The notes below the pieces were generated by a model. The model made no database searches. It was not told the DNA's origin and saw nothing but the letters and a program-made list of their open reading frames with translations. This document shows, piece after piece, positions 40,930 through 50,301 of a stretch of 64,000 nucleotides of DNA. The DNA lies in the NCBI RefSeq assembly GCF_026967925.1, contig NZ_JAPVBI010000001.1:934426-998425 (forward strand). Reading direction: 5' to 3'. The position numbers were made by a program, and so were the translations under genes. The stretch is from Modestobacter sp. VKM Ac-2985 (GTDB lineage: Bacteria > Actinomycetota > Actinomycetes > Mycobacteriales > Geodermatophilaceae). Within the stretch, counting starts at the first letter, position 1. Each line of letters opens with the position of its first letter.

Positions 40930-43437
40930 GTGTTCGCGCTCGCCCTGCGCCTGGCCCGCACCCGGCTCACCGCGTCCCTCGCCGTCTTCGTCGCGGTGCT
41001 CGGCGGGGCGGCCATCGTCACCGGCACCGGTGTGCTGGCCGAGTCCGGGCTGCGCTCGCACCTGCCCGTCGACCGGCTCGCCGGCGCCGAGGTGGTCGTC
41101 TCCGCCGACCAGACGGTGCGGCCCAGCGCCGACCTCGCCGTCGCCCTGCCCGAGCGGGGCCGGGTGCCCGCCACGCTGGTCGACGAGCTGGGCCGGCTGC
41201 CCGGGGTGGACGCCGCCGTCGCCGACGTCGGCTTCCCGGCGGCGGTCCTGGACGCCGAGGGGGACGTCGTCGGCACCGCCGACCCGGTGACCGCCGGGCA
41301 CGGCTGGTCGTCGGTCGGCCTGCTCGACGACCCGGAGGTCACCGGCACCGCGCCGACCGGTCCGGAGGAGGTCGCCGTCGACGCGGCGATCGCCGCCGCA
41401 GCCGGCGTGGGGCCCGGCGACCCGGTGCGGGTCGTGCTGGCCGGGCGCGCCTCCGACGCCCGGATCAGCGCGGTGGTCCCGGCCGGCGCGGGTGTCCTGG
41501 TCGACGACGACCGGGCCGTCCAGCTGGCCGGGCGGCCCGACACCGTGGACCTGATCGGCCTCCAGGTGGCCGGGGACGCCCAGGCGGTCGCCGACGCCGT
41601 CCGCCCGTTGCTGCCCGCCGGCACGATCGTCAGCACCGGCGATGCCCGCGGCGACGTGTCCCTGCCCGAGGTGGCCGCCGCCCGGTCCCTGCTGGTCGTG
41701 CTGGCCTCCTCCCTGACCGGTGTGCCGCTGCTGATCGTCGGGTTCGTGGTGGCCGGGGCGCTGACCGTGTCGATCGGCGGGCAGCGCCGCGAGCTGGCCC
41801 TGCTCCGCGCCATCGGCACCACCCCGCGGCAGCTGCGCCGGCTGGTGGCCGGCCAGGCGGCCGTCGTCGCGGCGGTCGCCCTCGTGCCCGGCATCGCCCT
41901 CGGGTACCTGCTGGCCGGGCAGTTCCGTCGCCTGCTGGTGCAGATCGGGGAGCTCCCCGACGCGCTGCCGCTGACCGTCGGTCCGCTCCCGGCGCTGGCC
42001 GCCGCGGCCCTGCTGCTCCTCGTCGTCCAGGTGGCCGCCCGCTCCGCCACCTGGCGGACCAGCCGGGAGCCGGTGACCCAGCTGCTGGCGGAGTCCCGGA
42101 CCGGCCCGCGGACCTCCTCGCGCGGCCGGTACCGCGCCGGGCTGCTGCTCATCGCCGCCGCCCTGCCGCTCGCGGTGCCCCCGCTGCTGGCGCAGTCGCC
42201 GATCGGCGCGGCGTCCACCTCGCTGGCCGGCATCGTCGCCGCCATCGGACTGGCGATGGCCGGCCCCACCCTGCTCCGCCGGGTCACCGGGGGCCTCGCC
42301 CGCCGGCTGCCCGCCGGCACCTCGGCGCCCGGGTGGCTGGCGGTCGCCAACCTGCACGGCTACGCGATGCGCTCCGCCGGGGCGATCACCACCCTGGCCA
42401 TGGCGGTCGTGTTCGTCCTCACCTACACGTTCGCCCAGACGACCGTGATCGACGCGACCACGGAGGAGACCCGGGCGGGCACCCTCGCCGACACGACGGT
42501 CGTCGCCCCCGCCCTGGGCGGCATCCCCGCCGGGTTGCTCGGCGAGGTGCAGGCCGTCCCCGGCGTGGAGGCGGTCGCCCCGGTCAGCTCGACGACCGTG
42601 CTCTGGCCGGAGCGGCTGCTGGGCGAGGAGGAGCTGACCGCCGGGCCGGCCCTGGTGCTGCCCCCGGCCGGGGCGGCGGTGCTCGACCTCGGCGTGCGGG
42701 AGGGCGACCTGGCCGACCTGACCGGCGCCACCGTCGCCGTCGGCAGTGGCGGCGCCCGCGCCCGGGACGTCGGCCTCGGTGACCAGGTGCAGCTGACCCT
42801 GGGGGACGGCGCACCGGTGGCGGCCCGGGTCGTCGCCGTCTACGACCGGGAACTGGGCTTCGGCCCGGTCGTCCTCTCCGCCGACCTGGCCGCGGGGCAC
42901 ACCACCGGCGGCCTGGCCGACAGCCTGCTGGTGCGCACCGACGGCGACCCGGCGACCGACCGGGCGCTCGCCGGGCTGACCGACCGGCCCGGCGTGACGG
43001 TGTCCGGCGGCGGGGTCGCCGGCGACCGCCCCGCTGCGCCCCCGGAGGTCTGGATCAACCTCGCGGTCATCGGCGTGCTGCTGGGCTACCTGCTGCTGGG
43101 CATCGCCAACGCGCTGGTCGCGGCCACCGCCCAGCGGCGCGGGGAGATCGCCACCCTGCGGCTGACCGGCACCACGCCGCGGCAGGTCCGCACCATGATG
43201 CGACGCGAGGCGGCGCTGGTCTCCGGTGCGGCGGTCGCGGCCGGCGTGCTGGTCTCCGCGGTGCCGCTGGCGCTGCTGGGCCTGGGGTTCCTCGGCCGTC
43301 CCTGGCCGTCGGGGCCCGGCTGGCTGCTGCCGGTCACGGCGCTCGTCGTCATCGGCATCGCGTTCCTGGCCATCGAACTGCCGACCCGGTCCGCGCTGCG
43401 GGTCCCGCCGGGCGACGCGCTCGCCAGCCAGGGGTGA
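40930..43437 (+). CDS. FtsX-like ABC permease (MacB-type, duplicated)
   Basis: An 835-residue permease with two FtsX/MacB-like units. The N-terminal helix is at about residues 12-35, followed by a large extracytoplasmic domain (about 36-255), then three helices around 255-375. A second set of helices near 395-445 and 490-510 precedes another extracytoplasmic domain, and the final three helices end the protein. Both C-terminal bundles carry the LRxxGTTPRQxR signature (LLRAIGTTPRQLRRL and TLRLTGTTPRQVRTM). With the ATPase it probably exports a peptide, lipid or antibiotic, or works mechanically. GTG start. Confidence 0.88.
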   Translation: MFALALRLARTRLTASLAVFVAVLGGAAIVTGTGVLAESGLRSHLPVDRLAGAEVVVSADQTVRPSADLAVALPERGRVPATLVDELGRLPGVDAAVADVGFPAAVLDAEGDVVGTADPVTAGHGWSSVGLLDDPEVTGTAPTGPEEVAVDAAIAAAAGVGPGDPVRVVLAGRASDARISAVVPAGAGVLVDDDRAVQLAGRPDTVDLIGLQVAGDAQAVADAVRPLLPAGTIVSTGDARGDVSLPEVAAARSLLVVLASSLTGVPLLIVGFVVAGALTVSIGGQRRELALLRAIGTTPRQLRRLVAGQAAVVAAVALVPGIALGYLLAGQFRRLLVQIGELPDALPLTVGPLPALAAAALLLLVVQVAARSATWRTSREPVTQLLAESRTGPRTSSRGRYRAGLLLIAAALPLAVPPLLAQSPIGAASTSLAGIVAAIGLAMAGPTLLRRVTGGLARRLPAGTSAPGWLAVANLHGYAMRSAGAITTLAMAVVFVLTYTFAQTTVIDATTEETRAGTLADTTVVAPALGGIPAGLLGEVQAVPGVEAVAPVSSTTVLWPERLLGEEELTAGPALVLPPAGAAVLDLGVREGDLADLTGATVAVGSGGARARDVGLGDQVQLTLGDGAPVAARVVAVYDRELGFGPVVLSADLAAGHTTGGLADSLLVRTDGDPATDRALAGLTDRPGVTVSGGGVAGDRPAAPPEVWINLAVIGVLLGYLLLGIANALVAATAQRRGEIATLRLTGTTPRQVRTMMRREAALVSGAAVAAGVLVSAVPLALLGLGFLGRPWPSGPGWLLPVTALVVIGIAFLAIELPTRSALRVPPGDALASQG

Positions 43438-43447
43438 ACCGGGGTGC

Positions 43448-43633
43448 TCAGTTCGGGAAGCCGTCCCCGCCGGCCAGCGCGGTGATCGCGATCATCGCGG
43501 CGAAGAGGAGGGCGGTGACCACCAGCACCCCGAGGCACAGCACCCAGCTGCGGTCGCCGAGCCCCGGCCTCGTCGGCGCAGGCGTGGACTGCTCGGTGTC
43601 AGGGTGGGTGCGCTGTTCGACGGACACGCTCAT
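43448..43633 (-). CDS. Small single-helix membrane protein
   Basis: A 61-residue protein with a charged N-terminal half and one helix, WVLCLGVLVVTALLFAAMIA, near the C-terminus. ATG 43633 follows GGGAGTCCGC. It is convergent with the FtsX-like permease gene, 10 bp away. No family recognised. Confidence 0.6.
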   Translation of the reverse strand: MSVSVEQRTHPDTEQSTPAPTRPGLGDRSWVLCLGVLVVTALLFAAMIAITALAGGDGFPN

Positions 43634-43728
43634 GCGGACTCCCGGAGACGTCGGCCGTGCCGGCCGATGACCTGGGCGCCGTGGTCAGCGCCCGATCCGG
43701 ACGCTAGGGAGCGCGGGAGCCGAGCACC

Positions 43729-43767
43729 CGAGGCCGGAGGTCCCGCGTCGAGGGACCTCCGGCCTCG
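43729..43767 (-). terminator. Hairpin terminator after the zinc-ribbon gene
   Basis: A perfect 16-bp stem (43729-43744 with 43752-43767) with a 7-nt loop, 7 bp past the stop of the zinc-ribbon gene at 43775. Confidence 0.8.
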
Positions 43768-43774
43768 AGGTGGG

Positions 43775-44011
43775 TCACTGGAGCGTGTCGCGGTTCTGGG
43801 CGTGCTCGCTGACCTGCGGCATCTCCTCGCCGCCGGAGCCGACCCGGACCGGCTCCCGGGCCGTCGTGCGGGCCCAGCAGAGCCGGCACAGGTGGGTGGG
43901 CTCCTCCGGCAGCAGCGGGTGGGCACCCAGCGGTTGCACCTGGACCCAGCCGACGGCGGCGGCGGAGTCGGACACCTCGGCGCACCGGTCGCAGCGGTAC
44001 CGAACGGTCAT
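43775..44011 (-). CDS. Small zinc-ribbon-like protein
   Basis: A 78-residue protein with two CxxC pairs, YRCDRCAEV near the N-terminus and HLCRLCWAR near the middle, the pattern of a zinc ribbon. AGGAGG lies 9 nt before ATG 44011. A perfect hairpin terminator follows. It may bind nucleic acid or protein; nothing in the neighbourhood points to a specific role. Confidence 0.7.
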   Translation of the reverse strand: MTVRYRCDRCAEVSDSAAAVGWVQVQPLGAHPLLPEEPTHLCRLCWARTTAREPVRVGSGGEEMPQVSEHAQNRDTLQ

Positions 44012-44128
44012 GCGGATCGACCTCCTGGCCCGAGGGACGGCGGTGGCCCTCAGGAGACCAGCGTCCCCCTCTGCTGCCGAGATCGCACTCCGGATCCGGT
44101 CAGCGGCGAAGGGTGATCACGCGGTCGG

Positions 44129-44365
44129 TCAGCCGCCGCGGTTGGCCTCGGCCTGGACGACGCCGAGCAGCGCGGTCTGCAGCGTCTGGTCGCCGTGCTC
44201 GCCGCGATCGAGGGCCTCCTGGGCCGGTGCGGGGAGCTGGCGCACGTCGACGTCGTCCAGCCAGGTCGTGTCCCCGCCCACCCGGCGGCCGAGCTTGAGG
44301 GTGTCGCCCTCCCGCATCACCAGGTACTCCTCGCCACCGAGCTCGATCGTCGTTGATTCGCTCAT
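44129..44365 (-). CDS. Small acidic protein of unknown function
   Basis: A 78-residue soluble protein. It is acidic, with an N-terminal beta-rich half (TTIELGGEEYLVMREGDTLK) and a helical half. ATG 44365 has no ribosome site, but a near-consensus TAGGGC sits 6 nt upstream, as in the leaderless genes of this window. No family recognised. Confidence 0.6.
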   Translation of the reverse strand: MSESTTIELGGEEYLVMREGDTLKLGRRVGGDTTWLDDVDVRQLPAPAQEALDRGEHGDQTLQTALLGVVQAEANRGG

Positions 44366-44597
44366 GGCGTCGCCCTACCCGGAGCGTCGGCAGGTCTACA
44401 CCCCCGCCGACACGCACACCGGCGGGCATCGGTGGCCGGGACACGCCGGATCAGAGCTGCCGGTGTTCACTCTTTCCGGGCTGACCGGCGTGGCGGATCT
44501 CCAGCTGTGCCCACTGTTGCCGATGGTCTGGCGGGGGCAGGAACGGCCAGGGAGTGCGCACGAGAGGCTCCGTGACGAACGAGCACAGGAGGTGGAC

Positions 44598-46379
44598 GTG
44601 CCGCGAGCGAGGAGTGCCCCGCAGTTGCCGATCGACGTCCGGCACCGGGACGGCGGAGAACAGGCGCAGGCCGGGCTGGTGGCCGGCGTGCTGGACGCAC
44701 TGCCCTCACCGACGGTCCTGATCGACGCCGACGGCACGATGCTGCTGGTCAACTCCGCCTGGCAGGCCGCCGGCGACCTGCTCGACGACGACCGCCTCCG
44801 GGTCGGCGTGGGCGGCAACTACTTCGCGGTGATGCTCAGCCTGTCCGACGACACGGCGAACCGGGAGCGCATCGACCAGCTGCGCGAGCTGTCCGCCGGT
44901 GCCCGGACCTCGGTCTCGGCCGACTACGCGCTGGCCACGGTGACCGGGGTGCGCTGGTACCACCTGCAGGCCTCCCGCGCCGACCGGTCCGGGCGGGTGG
45001 TGGTCACCCACACCGACGTGACCTCCCGGGTCGAGGCCGAGCGGGCGTCGTCCTGGCAGGCCCGGCACGACCACCTCACCGACCTGCCCAACCGGGCCCA
45101 CCTGCACGACCTGATCTCCGCCGAGCTGCGCCGCGTCGACCGCGGCCCGGTCACCGTGCTGTTCCTGGACGTCGACGGCTTCAAGGACGTCAACGACACG
45201 CTCGGCCACGAGATCGGCGACCACCTGCTCCGCGAGCTCGCCACCCGGCTGACCAGTCGCACCCGGGGCCAGGACACCGTCGGCCGCCTCGGCGGCGACG
45301 AGTTCGTCGTGCTCTGCCGCGACTGCGACGTCGACGGCGCCCTCGCGCTGGCCGAGCGCTTCCAGAGCACCTTCGACGAGCCGTTCGACCTCGGCGAGCG
45401 GGTCACCCGGCTGACCGTGAGCATCGGCGTGGCCACCGCGCCCGGCGGCGACCCCGGCCTGCGCTCCACCGACCTGGTCCGGGACGCCGACCTGGCGATG
45501 TACGCCGCGAAGGCGGCCGGCCGCAACCGGGTGCGGGTGTTCAGCCCCGACCTGCGCAGCGCCGTCGAGCAGAAGGTGCTGGTGGCCGCGGAACTGCGGA
45601 CAGCGATCGAGTCCGACCAGCTGGTGCTGCACTACCAGCCGGTGCTGCACCTGCCCAGCGGCGAGGTCTCCGGCGTGGAGGCGCTGGTCCGCTGGCAGCA
45701 CCCCGAGCGCGGTCTGCTGATGCCCTGCGACTTCATCCCGCTGGCCGAGCAGACCGGGGTCGTCATCCAGCTGACCCGGTGGGTGCTGGCCGAGGCGACC
45801 CGGCAGGCCGCGGCCTGGGACCGGGCCGGTCTCACGCTGGTGACCGGGGTGAACATCAGCGCCGCGCACTTCGCCACCGGCACCCTCGTCGCCGACGTCC
45901 ACGACGCCCTGGAGGCCGCGGGGCTCGCGCCGGAGCGGCTGGTGCTCGAGCTCACCGAGACCAGCGTCGCGGAGGACCCGCTCCGGGCGGCGGCCCAGTT
46001 CGCCCAGCTGCGCGTCACCGGGGTCGAGGTGTGCATCGACGACTTCGGCAGCGGCTTCTCCTCGTTGAGCCAGCTGGTGTCGATCCCGGCCGGCATCCTG
46101 AAGCTGGACCGCAGCCTCATCGCCGGGATCGAGGTGCGGCGCAGCGAGTCCGCGGCGGCGATCGCGGCCGTGGTCGGGCTCGCCGCCGCCTGCGGCATGC
46201 GCAGCCTCGCCGAGGGCGTGGAGACCGCCGGTCAGCTCGCGCTGGTCAGCGAGCTGGGCTGCACCCATGCGCAGGGCTTCCACATCGCCCGGCCCATGCC
46301 GGCCGCCCAGGTGGCCGACTGGCTGGCCATCCGGCGGGCTGCCCGTCGCGCTCTCCGCGCCCGCCTGCAGAGCGCCTGA
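44598..46379 (+). CDS. PAS-GGDEF-EAL cyclic-di-GMP enzyme
   Basis: A 593-residue signalling protein with an N-terminal PAS-like sensor (about residues 20-150), a GGDEF domain (about 160-320) and an EAL domain (about 335-580). The cyclase motif RLGGDEF is intact and is preceded by an RGQD product-inhibition site. The phosphodiesterase motifs EALVRW, LELTET, DDFGSGFSSL, LKLDRS and AEGVET are also intact, so both making and breaking of cyclic-di-GMP are possible. No transmembrane helix is seen. AGGAGG lies 5 nt before GTG 44598. In actinobacteria c-di-GMP often controls development or adhesion. Confidence 0.92.
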   Translation: MPRARSAPQLPIDVRHRDGGEQAQAGLVAGVLDALPSPTVLIDADGTMLLVNSAWQAAGDLLDDDRLRVGVGGNYFAVMLSLSDDTANRERIDQLRELSAGARTSVSADYALATVTGVRWYHLQASRADRSGRVVVTHTDVTSRVEAERASSWQARHDHLTDLPNRAHLHDLISAELRRVDRGPVTVLFLDVDGFKDVNDTLGHEIGDHLLRELATRLTSRTRGQDTVGRLGGDEFVVLCRDCDVDGALALAERFQSTFDEPFDLGERVTRLTVSIGVATAPGGDPGLRSTDLVRDADLAMYAAKAAGRNRVRVFSPDLRSAVEQKVLVAAELRTAIESDQLVLHYQPVLHLPSGEVSGVEALVRWQHPERGLLMPCDFIPLAEQTGVVIQLTRWVLAEATRQAAAWDRAGLTLVTGVNISAAHFATGTLVADVHDALEAAGLAPERLVLELTETSVAEDPLRAAAQFAQLRVTGVEVCIDDFGSGFSSLSQLVSIPAGILKLDRSLIAGIEVRRSESAAAIAAVVGLAAACGMRSLAEGVETAGQLALVSELGCTHAQGFHIARPMPAAQVADWLAIRRAARRALRARLQSA

Positions 46380-46406
46380 GCCCCGGCGGCCGGCACCCGC
46401 GCGCGG

Positions 46407-46721
46407 TCAGCCCGGTTCGCCGCGCAGCTTGCGGCGGGCCACGACCACCAGGTCGACCAGCGCGATCACCGCCAGCACGGCCAGGGCGATCGGGAAGACC
46501 AGCGGGGCATCGGCGAGGAAGGCCAGCACCGCCAGGACGGCGCACAACACGAGCCCGAAGGTCGCCAGCGCCAGCCGCAGGGTCAGCGCGCTGCGGGCGT
46601 TCCCGGCGCCGCCTTCCTGGTACCTGGGCTGGGACTCGGGGATCCCGTGCGGGAAGTGGTCGCGCTCGTACTCGGTGAGGTCGTCGGGGTTGCGCCGGTC
46701 GTCCGGCGGTGACGTGCTCAT
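46407..46721 (-). CDS. Two-helix membrane protein
   Basis: A 104-residue protein: a polar N-terminal half ([20 protein letters not shown]) followed by two hydrophobic helices ([20 protein letters not shown] and [20 protein letters not shown]) and a basic end. Divergent from prfB with a 45-bp gap. TACCTC ends 7 nt before the ATG, a near match to the leaderless pattern. Function unknown. Confidence 0.7.
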   Translation of the reverse strand: MSTSPPDDRRNPDDLTEYERDHFPHGIPESQPRYQEGGAGNARSALTLRLALATFGLVLCAVLAVLAFLADAPLVFPIALAVLAVIALVDLVVVARRKLRGEPG

Positions 46722-46752
46722 GCCGCCGGAGGTACCCGGTGGCGCGGCGCAC

Positions 46753-46758
46753 TACCCT
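46753..46758 (+). promoter_or_regulatory. -10 element of leaderless prfB transcript
   Basis: TACCCT ends 8 nt before the GTG at 46767. Confidence 0.5.
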
Positions 46759-46766
46759 GGATCGAC

Positions 46767-47879
46767 GTGGCTGCTGACTTCTCCGTCGTCCTGGACGAAC
46801 TCGACACGACCTTGAAGTCCATCGAGGCCGTGATGCGGGTCGATGACCTGCGTCGGGAGGTGGCCGAGCTCGAGCAGAAGGCCTCCGCACCCGACCTCTG
46901 GAACGACGTCGAGGCCGCCCAGGCGGTGACCTCGCGGCTGTCCTACCTGCAGGGTGACCTGCGCCGGGTGGAGGAGCTGCGCAGCCGGCTCGACGACGTC
47001 GGGCTGATGCACGAGATGGCGGCCGAGGAGGGCGACGAGGCCACCACCGCCGAGACCGAGCGGGAGCTGGCGAGCATCCGCACCGTCCTGGACGAGCTCG
47101 AGGTGCGCACCCTGCTGTCCGGGGAGTACGACGAGCGCGAGGCGCTGGTCACCATCCGCTCGGAGGCCGGGGGCGTGGACGCCGCCGACTTCGCCGAGAT
47201 GCTGATGCGGATGTACCTGCGCTGGGCCGAGCGGCACAGGTACCCCACCGAGGTCTACGACGTCTCCTATGCGGAGGAGGCCGGGATCAAGTCGGCGACC
47301 TTCGCGGTCAAGCACCCCTACGCCTACGGGACGCTCTCGGTCGAGCAGGGCACGCACCGGTTGGTCCGGATCTCCCCGTTCGACAACCAGGGCCGCCGGC
47401 AGACCTCCTTCGCCGGCGTGGAGGTGCTGCCGGTCGTCGAGCAGACCGACCACGTCGACATCCCGGAGAACGAGATCCGGGTCGACGTCTTCCGCTCCTC
47501 CGGCCCGGGTGGGCAGAGCGTCAACACGACCGACTCCGCCGTCCGGATGACCCACATCCCGACCGGCATCGTCGTCTCCTGCCAGAACGAGAAGTCCCAG
47601 ATCCAGAACCGGGCGGCGGCACTGCGGGTGCTGCAGGCCCGGCTGCTGGTGGTCCGGAAGCAGGAGGAGCGGGCCCAGATGGACGCGCTCAAGGGCGAGG
47701 GCAGCAGCTGGGGCAACCAGATGCGCTCCTACGTGCTGCACCCGTACCAGATGGTCAAGGACCTGCGGACCGAGGTCGAGACCGGCAACCCGAGCAACGT
47801 GCTCGACGGGGAGATCGACGCCTTCATCGAGGCCGGGATCCGGTGGCGCCGGCAGCAGGAGACGGCCGAGCTCGACTGA
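46767..47879 (+). CDS. prfB: Peptide chain release factor 2
   Basis: A 370-residue class I release factor that ends translation at UAA and UGA. The catalytic GGQ is in [10 protein letters not shown] (about residue 248), and the stop-codon recognition motif SPF is in [10 protein letters not shown] (about residue 208). The frame is continuous, so the programmed +1 frameshift of many bacterial prfB genes is absent, as usual in actinobacteria. Start supported by a leaderless -10 hexamer. Followed by ftsE-ftsX-smpB, a common actinobacterial order. Confidence 0.96.
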   Translation: MAADFSVVLDELDTTLKSIEAVMRVDDLRREVAELEQKASAPDLWNDVEAAQAVTSRLSYLQGDLRRVEELRSRLDDVGLMHEMAAEEGDEATTAETERELASIRTVLDELEVRTLLSGEYDEREALVTIRSEAGGVDAADFAEMLMRMYLRWAERHRYPTEVYDVSYAEEAGIKSATFAVKHPYAYGTLSVEQGTHRLVRISPFDNQGRRQTSFAGVEVLPVVEQTDHVDIPENEIRVDVFRSSGPGGQSVNTTDSAVRMTHIPTGIVVSCQNEKSQIQNRAAALRVLQARLLVVRKQEERAQMDALKGEGSSWGNQMRSYVLHPYQMVKDLRTEVETGNPSNVLDGEIDAFIEAGIRWRRQQETAELD

Positions 47880-48040
47880 CCGGCTGCGGCGGGGCGGGGG
47901 AGAGACCGGCCACAGCCGGACCCGGGCCGGCGGCACGCTGGGTGACCGCGCCCGGCGGCCGGGGCGCCCGTTGCTCACTGTCCGTCCATGAGGTTGCGGG
48001 ACGCGCCGGGCGAACGGATCATCCGCCGGCGCCGGGCAGG

Positions 48041-48046
48041 TACCGT
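48041..48046 (+). promoter_or_regulatory. -10 element of leaderless ftsE transcript
   Basis: TACCGT ends 8 nt before the GTG at 48055. Confidence 0.5.
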
Positions 48047-48054
48047 GGCCCCTC

Positions 48055-48744
48055 GTGATCGAATTGCAACACGTCTCCAAGATCTACCCGACCAGTCCTC
48101 GGCCGGCTCTGGACGACGTCTCGATGCAGATCGACAAGGGGGAGTTCGTCTTCCTCATCGGCTCCTCGGGTTCGGGCAAGTCGACCTTCCTGCGGCTGCT
48201 GCTGAAGGAGGACAGCCCCACCAAGGGCGTCATCACGGTCAACGACAAGAACCTGAACACGATGAGCAAGTGGCAGGTGCCCAAGCTCCGCCGCACCATG
48301 GGCTGCGTCTTCCAGGACTTCCGGTTGCTGCGCAACAAGACGGTCGCCGAGAACGTCGCCTTCGCCCTCGAGGTGATCAACAAGCCCCAGCGCACGATCA
48401 AGCGGGTCGTGCCCGAGGTGCTGGAGATGGTCGGCCTGGACGGCAAGGAGAACCGGCTGCCCAGCGAGCTCTCCGGTGGTGAGCAGCAGCGGGTGGCGAT
48501 CGCCCGGGCGTTCGTGAACCGGCCGCTGGTGCTGCTGGCCGACGAGCCCACCGGCAACCTGGACCCGGAGACCAGCCAGGACATCATGCTGCTGCTGGAG
48601 CGGATCAACCGGACCGGCACCACCGTGGTGATGGCCACGCACGACTACCACATCGTCGACTCGATGCGGCGCCGCGTGATCGAGCTGAGCGACGGCGTCG
48701 TCAGCCGCGACCAGAGCCGCGGCGTCTACGGCGTGGGTCGTTGA
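48055..48744 (+). CDS. ftsE: Cell division ATP-binding protein FtsE
   Basis: A 229-residue ABC ATPase that works with FtsX at the division site, where it controls peptidoglycan hydrolases. Walker [12 protein letters not shown]-loop [18 protein letters not shown], signature LSGGEQQR, Walker [13 protein letters not shown], and switch ATHDYHIVD. ftsX begins 57 bp downstream, and both read in the same direction. Confidence 0.96.
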   Translation: MIELQHVSKIYPTSPRPALDDVSMQIDKGEFVFLIGSSGSGKSTFLRLLLKEDSPTKGVITVNDKNLNTMSKWQVPKLRRTMGCVFQDFRLLRNKTVAENVAFALEVINKPQRTIKRVVPEVLEMVGLDGKENRLPSELSGGEQQRVAIARAFVNRPLVLLADEPTGNLDPETSQDIMLLLERINRTGTTVVMATHDYHIVDSMRRRVIELSDGVVSRDQSRGVYGVGR

Positions 48745-48801
48745 GGTGCGGGTCGCTGACCAGCCGATGACCGTCGCACCGCAGAACACGACAGGGAACT
48801 G

Positions 48802-49686
48802 ATGCGCGTCAACTTCGTCCTCTCCGAGGTGGCTGCCGGGCTGCGTCGGAACCTGACCATGACGGTCGCGATGATCCTCACCACGGGGATCTCGCTGGGC
48901 CTCATGGGCACCGGCCTGCTGATCGCCAACATGATCGGCGACATGCGCGAGATCTACTACGACAAGATCCAGGTCTCGATCTACCTCGCCGACGACGTCA
49001 CCGATGAGCAGCGTGACTCGATCGCCGCGCAGCTGGACGCCTCGCCCGAGGTGCAGGACTACATCTACGAGACCCGCGCCGAGGCGTACCAGCGCTTCAC
49101 CCAGCAGTTCCAGGAACAGCCGGCGCTGATCGCGAACACCCCGGAGGACGCGCTCCCGGAGAGCTTCCGGGTCGAGCTGGTCAACCCCGAGCGGTACCCG
49201 GTCATCGCCGAGCAGTTCCCGAACGGGGCGGCCGGCGTCGACGAGGTCCGCGACGAGGGCGACTTCCTGGACCGGCTGTTCAGCCTGCTCAACGGGGCGC
49301 GCAACGGCACGCTGGCGGTGGCCCTCGTGCAAGCCCTGGCCGCGTTGCTGCTGATCTCCAACACGATCCAGCTCGCGGCGTTCAACAGACGCAACGAGAC
49401 CAACATCATGCGACTGGTCGGCGCCTCCCGCTGGTACACCCAGCTGCCGTTCATCCTGGAGGCGGCGCTCGCCGGCCTGATCGGTGCGGGGCTGGCGATC
49501 GGCGGTCTGGTGCTGACCAAGATCCTGTTCGTCGACAAGACGTTGGCCGGCCCGATCAAGGCGGGCATCATCCCGCCGGTCGACTGGTCGGCGATCATCG
49601 CGATCTCGCCGATCATCGCCGCCGCCGGGGTCGGCCTGGCCGCCGTAGCCGCCTACGTGACCCTGCGCCTCTACGTCCGCCTGTAG
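48802..49686 (+). CDS. ftsX: Cell division permease FtsX
   Basis: A 294-residue four-helix permease. The first helix is near residues 20-45 (MTVAMILTTGISLGLMGTGL). A large extracytoplasmic domain (about 50-165) would contact the hydrolase or its partner. Three C-terminal helices follow, including the conserved RRNETNIMRLVGASRWYTQLP loop. GGGAACTG precedes the ATG. Partner of FtsE. Confidence 0.95.
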   Translation: MRVNFVLSEVAAGLRRNLTMTVAMILTTGISLGLMGTGLLIANMIGDMREIYYDKIQVSIYLADDVTDEQRDSIAAQLDASPEVQDYIYETRAEAYQRFTQQFQEQPALIANTPEDALPESFRVELVNPERYPVIAEQFPNGAAGVDEVRDEGDFLDRLFSLLNGARNGTLAVALVQALAALLLISNTIQLAAFNRRNETNIMRLVGASRWYTQLPFILEAALAGLIGAGLAIGGLVLTKILFVDKTLAGPIKAGIIPPVDWSAIIAISPIIAAAGVGLAAVAAYVTLRLYVRL

Positions 49687-49707
49687 CCCCCAGCCCCACC
49701 TCCGCGG

Positions 49708-49775
49708 CGATCATGGAGCTGTGGTGGCGACGCGCCGGTCACCGCCCGCGCGTCGGCACCGCGGCTCCATGATCG
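49708..49775. repeat. 68-nt long hairpin element between ftsX and smpB
   Basis: The ends pair perfectly for 12 bp (CGATCATGGAGC with its complement), and pairing continues inward with a few wobbles and mismatches to about 49739/49744. It probably terminates ftsX transcription; its size and the GATCATGGAGC ends look like an interspersed palindromic repeat. Confidence 0.7.
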
Positions 49776-49807
49776 TTTCTCGGCAGCGCTCCCGGTGAGC
49801 CGCCCGG

Positions 49808-49813
49808 TAGCCT
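49808..49813 (+). promoter_or_regulatory. -10 element of leaderless smpB transcript
   Basis: TAGCCT ends 6 nt before the ATG at 49820. Confidence 0.5.
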
Positions 49814-49819
49814 GGGGGC

Positions 49820-50296
49820 ATGCCGCGGGAACAGGGGCGCAAGTTCATCGCCCAGAACAAGAAGGCGCGGCACGACTACTCGATCCTGGACACCTACGAG
49901 GTGGGCCTGGTGCTCACCGGCACCGAGGTGAAGAGCCTGCGTGCCGGCCGTGCCTCGCTCGTCGACGGCTTCGCCAGCGTCGACGACGGTGAGGTCTGGC
50001 TGCAGCACGTGCACATCCCCGAGTACACCGAGGGCACGTGGACGAACCACGCCCCGCGCCGCAAGCGCAAGGTGCTCATGCACCGCGCCGAGATCGAGAA
50101 GCTGATCGGCAAGACCAAGGAGGGCGGGCTCACGCTCGTCCCGCTGGACCTGTACTTCAAGGACGGCAAGGTCAAGGCCACCCTCGCGCTCGCGAAGGGC
50201 AAGCGGAGCTACGACAAGCGCCAGGACCTGGCCGAGCGTGACTCCCGCCGGGAGATGGAACGCGCCTTCGGCCGCTACGTGAAGGGACGGCGCTGA
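49820..50296 (+). CDS. smpB: SsrA-binding protein SmpB
   Basis: A 158-residue RNA-binding protein that carries tmRNA to stalled ribosomes. Family motifs are clear: [61 protein letters not shown] and the C-terminal [14 protein letters not shown]. The ssrA gene it serves is 10.8 kb downstream, whereas most actinobacteria have it directly after smpB. A leaderless start is likely. Confidence 0.96.
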   Translation: MPREQGRKFIAQNKKARHDYSILDTYEVGLVLTGTEVKSLRAGRASLVDGFASVDDGEVWLQHVHIPEYTEGTWTNHAPRRKRKVLMHRAEIEKLIGKTKEGGLTLVPLDLYFKDGKVKATLALAKGKRSYDKRQDLAERDSRREMERAFGRYVKGRR

Positions 50297-50301
50297 CCTC
50301 C

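Noticed and set aside
39748-42900. 1050-codon open frame on the minus strand
   Set aside because: Antisense to the ABC ATPase and FtsX-like permease, both of which have full family motifs.
46767-47879. Programmed frameshift in prfB
   Set aside because: The frame is continuous from GTG to stop, with no early in-frame TGA.
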